39,740 nt of DNA from a virus: positions 1-39,740 of IMG/VR virus record IMGVR_UViG_3300032241_001566; one strand, given 5' to 3'. Shown here piece after piece: positions 1 to 6,112 of the stretch. Below the pieces are notes generated by a model. The model made no database searches, was not told the origin of the DNA, and worked only from the letters and a program-made list of their open reading frames with translations. The number at the start of each line of letters is the position of its first letter. Position 1 is the stretch's first letter. Both the position numbers and the translations under genes were made by a program.

Positions 1-1
1 A

Positions 2-1342
2 TTATCTGAAATTGATATTGAGAAAGAATTGCTTGCACATAGAGACTTAACTGTATACAATCAAAAGAAATCTAGATACGATGCGTATAATGCAGTTGTT
101 GCTAGACATACTGCTTGGATTCAGAAAAGAGATAATGAGGTTCTTGGTTATCAAAAAACATATGACCAGTTAAGTCATATTGATATCGATGTTGAGTTAC
201 AAGCACACAAAGACAAAGCTACTAGAATTGTACAGTTGAAGGCTAAAGCGGATAGAGACAAGGATCTGTCTCGTCTTAAAACAGACACATCTAGTCAAGA
301 AAAATTAATCAAAAAACTAACAAGTGAGATCGCTACATTAGAAGATCATAAGTGTTATGCTTGTGGGCAAGATTTCCATGATGAACAACATGCTACTGTT
401 TTATCAGATAAGCAGGCTATGCTAACAGATGCACAAAATACATTAGATAGCAAAGTTAATGAACAAACTATATTATTAGCTAATGATATTGTTGTTATTG
501 AACCCGAACCAGTTACATTTTACAAAACTGAGGCTGAGGCAATCACACATAGTAATCATTTAGACACTATCTTATTGAATATTAAAAACAAACAAGAGGA
601 AGAAAGCCCATTTGCAGATCAGATACTTGACAAAGCTGAAGATCCTGGACAGATGCCTAAAACAATTTATGATACTGAGACAGAGGCAATTAAGCATAGT
701 TCCAAGTTAATCAACTTATTAGAACAAATTGCTAAGAAGTATGAAGAGGTTAGTCCTTACCTTGAACAAATTCAAGAGATGGAGAATCAAGCTATACAAA
801 AAGTTGACTTTGAAAAAATCAACGAACTCAATCGTGTTATGGAACATCAAAAGTTCTTACTAGATATTTTAACTAACAAAGATAGCTTTGTTCGTAAAAA
901 GATTGTAGACCAGAATCTAAGCTATCTTAACAGTAGATTGACACATTACTTAGACAAGATTGGTTTACCGCATCAAGTTATATTTAAAAACGATATGACT
1001 GTTGAGATTACTGAGTTGGGTCGTGAACTTGATTTTGGTAATCTAAGTAGAGGTGAAGCAAATAGATTGATTCTAGGTTTGAGTTTTGCTTTCAGAGATG
1101 TTTGGGAAAATCTATATCAACCGATCAACACACTATTCATTGACGAGTTAATAGATAGTGGTCTTGACACAATGGGTGTTGAAAACTCTGTTGCTATTCT
1201 CAAAGACATGAGCCGTCGTAGAAATAAAAGCATTTGGTTAGTCAGTCACAGAGAAGAACTAGCAGGGCGTGTTCCAAATATTCTTAAAGTTGTCAAAGAA
1301 GGTGGCTTTACTTCATACTCAAGCGCAGTTGACGTACAATAA
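2..1342 (+). CDS. gp46: Recombination endonuclease subunit gp46 (SbcC/Rad50-like ATPase), 5'-truncated
   Basis: C-terminal part of an SMC-type ATPase. With gp47, T4 gp46 processes DNA ends for recombination-dependent replication. The frame is open from base 2, so the gene begins outside the window and the Walker A lobe is missing; the TTG at 29 is not a credible start. Numbered from base 29, a zinc-hook CxxC (Cys109-Tyr-Ala-Cys112) lies between two coiled-coil stretches rich in Lys, Glu and Gln. The head domain follows with the ABC signature LSRGE (from 339), Walker B TLFIDE (Asp372, Glu373), a D-loop SGLD and the switch histidine in SHRE (His407). Family assignment is secure. Identity as gp46 rather than generic SbcC rests on the T4-like context. 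The next gene starts 35 bases downstream on the same strand. Confidence 0.9.
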   Translation, partial: LSEIDIEKELLAHRDLTVYNQKKSRYDAYNAVVARHTAWIQKRDNEVLGYQKTYDQLSHIDIDVELQAHKDKATRIVQLKAKADRDKDLSRLKTDTSSQEKLIKKLTSEIATLEDHKCYACGQDFHDEQHATVLSDKQAMLTDAQNTLDSKVNEQTILLANDIVVIEPEPVTFYKTEAEAITHSNHLDTILLNIKNKQEEESPFADQILDKAEDPGQMPKTIYDTETEAIKHSSKLINLLEQIAKKYEEVSPYLEQIQEMENQAIQKVDFEKINELNRVMEHQKFLLDILTNKDSFVRKKIVDQNLSYLNSRLTHYLDKIGLPHQVIFKNDMTVEITELGRELDFGNLSRGEANRLILGLSFAFRDVWENLYQPINTLFIDELIDSGLDTMGVENSVAILKDMSRRRNKSIWLVSHREELAGRVPNILKVVKEGGFTSYSSAVDVQ

Positions 1343-1377
1343 TTTTTTGGAATTGAAATAATTAGATAAGTAGTAAC

Positions 1378-1935
1378 ATGACAAGCCCACAGAAAGCAAA
1401 AGGATCAGGATTTGAAAGAGAAGTAGCTAAGTTTCTTAGCGACTTGTACGGTGAAAGTTTCATCCGTGCTCCCGGTTCAGGTGCATATATTGGTGGTAAA
1501 AATCAAAGTAGAACACAAGTTTTACACGAGGGTCAGATTAGAAGTTTTAAGGGAGACATTGTTCCAGGACAAAGTTTCACTAAAATGAACATAGAATGCA
1601 AATTTTATGCTGACTTCCCTTTTCATTTGCTAATGTCCGGTGAATGTAAAGTTATAGATGCTTGGCTAGGACAATTGCTAGATGTAGAAGATCCAGGTGA
1701 TTTGAATTTACTCATTATGAAATTCAATCGTATTGGTCGTTACATTGCAGTACAACCTAAGCTAACATGGATCGTAGATAACTACGTATTCTATGCTAGT
1801 GAGAAGTACGGAGACTGGCTCATTACAGATTTTTCTAGCTTTTTCAATAATAATGCAGAATTAGTAAAACAATATTCAGGCACATCAATAGACACAAAGT
1901 CAAACACAATAACCCTTAACACAGAACCCTTATAA
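1378..1935 (+). CDS. PD-(D/E)xK nuclease, Hjc/RecU-like Holliday-junction resolvase candidate
   Basis: A 185-residue protein with the order of motifs seen in archaeal Hjc-type resolvases: an N-terminal GSGFERE helix (Glu13, Glu15), RAPGSGA (30-36), GDI (Asp60) and IECK (Glu73, Lys75). Asp60, Glu73 and Lys75 would form the PD-(D/E)xK metal site. The C-terminal half has no motif I recognise. It follows gp46 on the same strand, which fits a role in recombination or junction resolution; T4 itself uses the unrelated endonuclease VII (gp49). No clear Shine-Dalgarno precedes the ATG. The fold is inferred from motif spacing. Another PD-(D/E)xK function, such as general end trimming, is possible. Confidence 0.68.
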   Translation: MTSPQKAKGSGFEREVAKFLSDLYGESFIRAPGSGAYIGGKNQSRTQVLHEGQIRSFKGDIVPGQSFTKMNIECKFYADFPFHLLMSGECKVIDAWLGQLLDVEDPGDLNLLIMKFNRIGRYIAVQPKLTWIVDNYVFYASEKYGDWLITDFSSFFNNNAELVKQYSGTSIDTKSNTITLNTEPL

Positions 1936-2009
1936 AAATTAGTTGGCTGAGTTGTCAGTCCTCCTTGAGATTGTACAGATTGTGCTGTGCCGTCAGATTC
2001 TGGAGTATG

Positions 2010-2027
2010 CATGTTGGTAACAACATG
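2010..2027 (+). other. 7-bp hairpin with GTAA tetraloop
   Basis: CATGTTG at 2010-2016 pairs perfectly with CAACATG at 2021-2027 around GTAA, a GNRA-type tetraloop on the plus strand. GNRA loops are common in folded RNAs, so this hints that the region is transcribed rightward. Confidence 0.5.
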
Positions 2028-2251
2028 GAACACCGAGAGGGCAATCTGCATAGGGAACCCTCGATGAGTCTATATCTTATTTTATCTTGCGGATATAGAA
2101 CATGCGTTGCTGAATGAAATCCTAATTAAACGGACGTATATTCAACTACAGACCCAACAAACCTTACAGAGCAACCGGTGGCGAACGATGACAGAAAAAG
2201 TTGATTGTTCGGGGTATAGATGACAAAGGATGACGAGCATGGCATGTTTTT

Positions 2252-2283
2252 CCATTGGTAGTGCTAATTTAGCACTACCATGG
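2252..2283. repeat. Strong palindrome: 11-bp arms, 1-base centre, extended by 4 bp with one bulge
   Basis: GGTAGTGCTAA (2257-2267) and TTAGCACTACC (2269-2279) are perfect reverse complements around a single T. T2256 pairs with A2280 and, after bulging T2255, CCA pairs with TGG. No T-tract follows on either strand, so it is not a classical terminator. It could be a protein-binding dyad or an RNA stem. Confidence 0.65.
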
Positions 2284-2352
2284 CTTCAAAGCGGCATAGT
2301 ATCCCTAAAGAATTAGTTTTGATTAATACTTATATAGAATAGATTACCGTAA

Positions 2353-2400
2353 AACTAAACAACGAACGAAGTGAGTTGTTTGATGAGCGATAGCTCATCA
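2353..2400 (-). terminator. Possible terminator hairpins for the leftward gp26 transcript
   Basis: Downstream of the frameshifted ORF stop (2442), the minus strand has a perfect 8-bp hairpin (2400-2381, loop of 4). Next to it, sharing base 2381, is AAACAAC...GTTGTTT (2381-2357), followed by a weak AGTTTTA stretch. Position and order fit transcript termination, but the T-tract is poor. Confidence 0.4.
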
Positions 2401-2441
2401 CTAAAAGAAAAACCCGATGTGCATAAATGACTAACTATGGA

Positions 2442-3493
2442 TTAGAAGAATGGAAGTTTTGTAGTCTTAGTTGTCTCTAAGTTCTCTTCAATTAACTTAT
2501 TAACGTAATCTCTTTCGGCATTACCCATGTTTAATAGGTCATTATATGATATACCACCGCGCATATACCAAGCCATCTTTATTGCATTATTTTTGATGGT
2601 TTCGCACTCTTTCTCCAATTGATCGATGTATTGCTTAATCTCTTCGGAGCTTAAGAGAAGAAGCTTTAGTCGAAAAAATCAGATACGTTTATGTTAAAGG
2701 GTTGTTGATATTCATGGTTGCAATTCATACATGTAATATCAAATGGTTTCAATTCAGTACTTTTTCTCAATTCAATATTAGCATCTTTGATTGCATTGTA
2801 TGTGTTTTTGTTACAATTGAGTAGAAATTCACGTATAAATTCTTTTTCTAATACCATTACAGATGGTGCTTTAATATACTCAATGGTTTCTACGATAATA
2901 TCCATTGAAATAGAATTGATGTGTTTTAATAAATCAGTTGACTTTTGATTCTTTTCATCACCGTCTTCCATTTGGTTAATAGCCAACAATTGTCGTTGAA
3001 TCTCAAATTGATCTTCACCTGCCAAATTCATCTGTTTATATGTTAAGGGTTTGAATTTGATTGCTAGGTCATCAATCATCAATGGTTGATTATAGTCACC
3101 GGGTTTGAAACTAGCTAATAATCCAGTTAAGTTAATATCATATTTGCTAGTTTCTTCACAAGCTGGGCATCTTGTTGATAATTCCATGGTACTACCATTG
3201 GTTGCAATTTTGATAGCAACTAATATTGGATCTAAATCGACATTTAGTACTTTCCATGGATCTTTGATATTTGGAACACAACTTTTGATAATTTCAGTAA
3301 CAGCAATCCCATTGAACAATGCATCGGGAGTTCTAGTTGTGATTTCATCTATTGCAGTCATTGGGTAAATAGGTAATTCTTGGTTGTCAGGCATGTCAAT
3401 TGTGTCAGGGCCATATGAACCTCCACCACTAGGGAGCTTCAAATATAAAGCAGGTCTACGAAAGTATTGTTTCAATGGGTTGTCTGTTGTCAT
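2442..3493 (-). CDS. Predicted -1 frameshift fusion: gp26-family protein plus 76-residue extension
   Basis: If ribosomes slip -1 at the T-TTT-TTC heptamer (2678-2672), 274 codons of the gp26-family gene are joined to a 76-codon -1 frame (2672-2442) ending in TAA, giving about 350 residues. The extension reads as real protein: an acidic helix (EEIKQYIDQLEKE), then MAWYMRGGISYNDLL, an NAERDYV helix and a LETTKTTKLPFF tail. It has no plausible independent start with a Shine-Dalgarno. The layout matches the gpG/gpG-T tail-assembly chaperone pairs known from many phages, where the frameshift product loads the tape-measure protein; a tape-measure-like gene starts 70 bases away on the other strand. 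Frameshifting itself is inferred. Confidence 0.72.
2640..2678 (-). promoter_or_regulatory. Programmed -1 frameshift signal: slippery heptamer and pseudoknot
   Basis: Reading the minus strand, T-TTT-TTC (2678-2672) sits in the X-XXY-YYZ register of the gene (codons GAT TTT TTC). A 6-base spacer (2671-2666) includes the zero-frame stop. Stem 1 is AGCTT (2665-2661) with AAGCT (2652-2648). Stem 2 is CTCTT (2657-2653) with AAGAG (2644-2640). Connecting loops are CTT and CCG with no base between the stems. This is a compact H-type pseudoknot at the usual distance. Confidence 0.7.
2666..3493 (-). CDS. gp26: gp26-family tail/baseplate protein (zero-frame product)
   Basis: A 275-residue protein of the T4 gp26-like baseplate family. 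It is named for the overall pattern: a proline-rich N-terminus (RRPALYLKLPSGG), a DEI-TRTPDALFNG segment at 48-62, and a split zinc ribbon made by Cys109-Pro-Ala-Cys112 and Cys255-Met-Asn-Cys258. T4 gp26 is shorter (about 208 residues). The ATG at 3493 has AGGAA six bases upstream. A perfect T4 late octamer TATAAATA lies 52 bases upstream on the same strand (3553-3546). The gene ends in a slippery site (see the frameshift entry), so this is the major product of two. It is divergent from the tape-measure gene, and a tail-assembly chaperone role is likely by inference. Confidence 0.8.
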   Translation of the reverse strand: MTTDNPLKQYFRRPALYLKLPSGGGSYGPDTIDMPDNQELPIYPMTAIDEITTRTPDALFNGIAVTEIIKSCVPNIKDPWKVLNVDLDPILVAIKIATNGSTMELSTRCPACEETSKYDINLTGLLASFKPGDYNQPLMIDDLAIKFKPLTYKQMNLAGEDQFEIQRQLLAINQMEDGDEKNQKSTDLLKHINSISMDIIVETIEYIKAPSVMVLEKEFIREFLLNCNKNTYNAIKDANIELRKSTELKPFDITCMNCNHEYQQPFNINVSDFFD

Positions 3494-3524
3494 GGTTATT
3501 CCTAAAAAATGGATTTTGTATTAT

Positions 3525-3532
3525 ACTAAATA
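3525..3532 (+). promoter_or_regulatory. Late-promoter-like octamer before the tape-measure gene
   Basis: ACTAAATA lies 31 bases before the ATG at 3564. It differs from NATAAATA at one core base. A similar GCTAAATA precedes the prohead core gene, so this may be a variant of the phage's late element. Confidence 0.45.
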
Positions 3533-3545
3533 CAAAGATACCTCT

Positions 3546-3553
3546 TATTTATA
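3546..3553 (-). promoter_or_regulatory. T4-type late promoter for gp26
   Basis: The minus strand carries TATAAATA, an exact match to the T4 late promoter consensus. It lies 52 bases before the gp26-family start. Confidence 0.7.
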
Positions 3554-3563
3554 GGTAAAAAAT

Positions 3564-6095
3564 ATGGCAGAAAATATAAACACCGAAGATACGCAACGAG
3601 CGTTAACTATGCTTGAAAGAGCAGCCATTGACGCCGCAAAAGCTAATGAGAAAAGTACCATTTCTGCCGGGCAACTTAAAAATGCTTTTGATGCATTTGG
3701 AAGACAATTAGGCTCTAATGTAGTTACTTTAGGCAAAACAGTTGCGTCTACCGGTGACGGAATGAGTAAGTTTGGTGGAGTTATTAATTCCACCGCAGAA
3801 AGTGTTGGTAATTTAGCTGAAATAATGCTTAAGGGATTTGGTCCCTTAGGATTTATTATAGGTGGTTTGGTTAAAGTAGTAGGAGCGTTGGGTGTAGCTT
3901 CTATGAAGCAAACAGATCAACTAATGTCATCTTATAGAAATCTGTCTGAATTAGGAGATTTAACTTCCGGTGGCTTAGATGAGTTGTCAAGCAATTTACA
4001 TAGAGTTGGATTGGTTGCGGAAGAAGCCGGAAAGTTTGAAGAATCACTTAGAAAAGTAACACCAGAGTTATCTAATTTAGGTAGTGTTAGTACAGGTGTA
4101 GCAAAGTATGTAGATACAGTCAGTGGACTAATAGGGCCAAATAATAAGATTGAAATTGGTCTTGAGAACATTGGCTACACAACTGATGCTATACGTGATG
4201 GTACTGCTGATTATTTGGCTAAACAAGCTAGACAAGGTACCTTGCAAGGTAAATCTATTGAACAGTTACGTGATGAGTCAGAAAAGTATTTGTATTCATT
4301 GAGAGAGTTGAGTGAACTAACAGGTTTACAAAGAGACCAAGCTCAGAAATTAATTGATGAGCAAATGCGAGATTTTAGGTATAATCGGTACTTAAGTGAA
4401 TTAGAAGCGTCAGGTAAACAAAAAGACGCTGAAAATACACGTGCATATATGGTTGCTTATCAAGCAACATTTGGTAAAGAAGCTGCGCAGGGGTTACAAG
4501 AAAAAATATATAATCATGGAGCTATAGTAGGTGAGTTGAGTGTAAGATCACACCAAGCAACAATGGGTAAAGATTATGAAGTATTTCAACAAGTTCAAAA
4601 AGGCAACATTGACGCTGCTCATGGTTTAAAACAGATTGCTGAAGCTAATCACACAGTAACACAACGATATAGCAAAACAATAGACATTGCCGGTGATTCA
4701 ATGAAAGATGTCACCGGTGATATGGAAATGATGAACGGGGCTCAGGCTACCTTAACTAGATCATATGAAAAAATAAATGAAAAAGTAAAAGAGTCTTCAA
4801 AACGTGAAGATGAAGTTGCACAGAACAATAAAAATGACCAAATTCAACGTCAATTGCGTATAGCTGCTGATGAAGCGTTACGTGAAGTTGCTAAAATAAC
4901 AACTGAAATTTTTACCAGATTGAATCAAGCTATGTTAAAATTTGGTAAAACATTAGCTAGTGTAGTGGATTGGATGAGTGGTTGGGTTCCTGGTATGACA
5001 AAAACTCATTTAGCAGATTCATTTAGAGATTTAGATGATAATGCCGCAGATTTGTTGCATGCTAAAAGGGAAGAATTAGCTCATTCTAGGGCACTAACAC
5101 AAGCACAAAAAGACTTAGCTGATGTAACTGATGATAGTAAATTTAATATAGAAGATCAAGTAAAAGCACAAAAAAAATTAGTCGAATCATTAAAAGATAC
5201 TAGTGAAAATGCAAAAACTGAAAGAGAAAAAGCAATTGCGCGCGGAAAATTAATAGGAGCTAATAATCGATTAGATCAATTAACTAATGAAGAAAAAGAA
5301 GGGAAAATGCATAGTAAAGTACATGGTAAGATTGATATTCCTACCATTATTAATATGCGAAAAGCTAGGATAGCTGAACTTGAGGCACAAGAAAAAGCAG
5401 ATAAGGCTGCTATTGAAAGATTGAATGCCGAACATGCAAAAATGTCCGGTGAGGGTGGTATGGAGGAACCAACTACTACAATAGAAAAAGGTTCTATGGC
5501 AGGATTGAAAATTAAAAAGGGAGATGTTCAATCAGCAGGTGCAACAGTTGATCCAAAACTTATTGAGATAGCAAGACAGGTTCAGTCGAATGTTGCTGGC
5601 TTTAAAAATTTTACTGGATTTAACGATAACTATCATCAAGAAAAAGCACCGCAAAGTGCACACACAAAAGGTCGTGCATTTGACTTTACACTTGATCATA
5701 AACCTTCAATAGCAGAGGGTGATGCAATTGTAAGAGCATTAATTGGAATGGGAGCAAAAAGTGCATTGGATGAATACAATCATCCATCATCAAATGCAAT
5801 CGGCTCAGGGCATATTCACGCAGAAATTTCTGGTAAGACACAAGGATTATTTAAAGGTCCCGATTCAGGATATCTATTACAAGCGCATGGTGAAGAGGCG
5901 TTATTGAATAAACAAGGGTTATCAAATCTTATAACCAAAACACAAATGCCAAATATGAATCCTGAGTCAAGTGATATATTCTCTGATATGTTAGATGCAC
6001 TTATGTCTTTAAAAGACGAGATTACCGAATTAAAGAACATATCTAGAAATTCGTTGACTGTCAATGAAGACATTTTAACGTATACAAAAGCTTAA
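3564..6095 (+). CDS. Tape-measure-like tail protein with C-terminal M15-type peptidase domain
   Basis: An 843-residue, largely helical protein. Residues 1-80 are polar. Residues 84-112 form a glycine-rich hydrophobic segment typical of tape-measure proteins. Residues 115-650 are charged helices with coiled-coil character. Residues about 662-760 match the M15 D-Ala-D-Ala carboxypeptidase/endolysin fold: HTKGRAFD supplies His700 and Asp707 and GHIH supplies His752, an intact zinc triad. The end (GEEALLNKQG, then a short coiled coil) resembles tape-measure C-termini. It would set tail length, and the peptidase could open peptidoglycan during DNA entry. AGG lies 8 bases before the ATG. It is divergent from the gp26/frameshift gene and sits directly upstream of the portal. 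Assignment as gp29-equivalent is by architecture, not by clear T4 similarity. Confidence 0.7.
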   Translation: MAENINTEDTQRALTMLERAAIDAAKANEKSTISAGQLKNAFDAFGRQLGSNVVTLGKTVASTGDGMSKFGGVINSTAESVGNLAEIMLKGFGPLGFIIGGLVKVVGALGVASMKQTDQLMSSYRNLSELGDLTSGGLDELSSNLHRVGLVAEEAGKFEESLRKVTPELSNLGSVSTGVAKYVDTVSGLIGPNNKIEIGLENIGYTTDAIRDGTADYLAKQARQGTLQGKSIEQLRDESEKYLYSLRELSELTGLQRDQAQKLIDEQMRDFRYNRYLSELEASGKQKDAENTRAYMVAYQATFGKEAAQGLQEKIYNHGAIVGELSVRSHQATMGKDYEVFQQVQKGNIDAAHGLKQIAEANHTVTQRYSKTIDIAGDSMKDVTGDMEMMNGAQATLTRSYEKINEKVKESSKREDEVAQNNKNDQIQRQLRIAADEALREVAKITTEIFTRLNQAMLKFGKTLASVVDWMSGWVPGMTKTHLADSFRDLDDNAADLLHAKREELAHSRALTQAQKDLADVTDDSKFNIEDQVKAQKKLVESLKDTSENAKTEREKAIARGKLIGANNRLDQLTNEEKEGKMHSKVHGKIDIPTIINMRKARIAELEAQEKADKAAIERLNAEHAKMSGEGGMEEPTTTIEKGSMAGLKIKKGDVQSAGATVDPKLIEIARQVQSNVAGFKNFTGFNDNYHQEKAPQSAHTKGRAFDFTLDHKPSIAEGDAIVRALIGMGAKSALDEYNHPSSNAIGSGHIHAEISGKTQGLFKGPDSGYLLQAHGEEALLNKQGLSNLITKTQMPNMNPESSDIFSDMLDALMSLKDEITELKNISRNSLTVNEDILTYTKA

Positions 6096-6097
6096 TT

Positions 6098-6105
6098 GAT
6101 AAATA
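6098..6105 (+). promoter_or_regulatory. Late promoter GATAAATA immediately before the portal gene
   Basis: The octamer ends 7 bases before the portal ATG. T4 late transcription starts about 6 bases past the element, which would leave only one or two bases of leader. No Shine-Dalgarno is present. Confidence 0.6.
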
Positions 6106-6112
6106 TATAACT

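Larger units (their letters stand above)
1936..2441. other. Gene-free region with several inverted repeats; possible structured RNA
   Basis: About 506 bases between the nuclease stop and the end of the minus-strand tail gene hold no convincing ORF. Counted over 1981-2280, GC is about 43%, against about 32% in a line sampled from the neighbouring gene. Local hairpins include CATGTTG/CAACATG closed by a GTAA tetraloop (2010-2027), TCTATATC/GATATAGA (2069-2076 with 2092-2099), an 11-bp near-perfect palindrome (2257-2279), AAACAAC/GTTGTTT (2357-2381) and TGATGAGC/GCTCATCA (2381-2400). I recognise no tRNA, tmRNA or intron core. It may be a noncoding RNA, a regulatory region, or both. Confidence 0.5.

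Noticed and set aside
29-31. TTG as start of the gp46 gene
   Set aside because: The frame is open to the window edge and the ATPase N-lobe is missing, so the gene is cut by the window and does not start here.
1791-2051. Minus-strand ORF of 86 codons overlapping the nuclease gene
   Set aside because: It has no ribosome site, its sequence is not protein-like, and about half lies antisense to a well-supported gene.
1983-2301. Long-range 11-bp pairing (1983-1993 with 2291-2301) closing the gene-free region
   Set aside because: It includes three wobble pairs. Pairings of this quality are expected by chance a few times in a 500-base region, so it cannot be claimed without covariation.
1936-2441. 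tRNA, tmRNA, RNase P or group I intron core
   Set aside because: I looked for a T-loop GGTTCGAATCC-type element, a cloverleaf, tmRNA ends and intron core elements and found none that hold up. A covariance search would be decisive.
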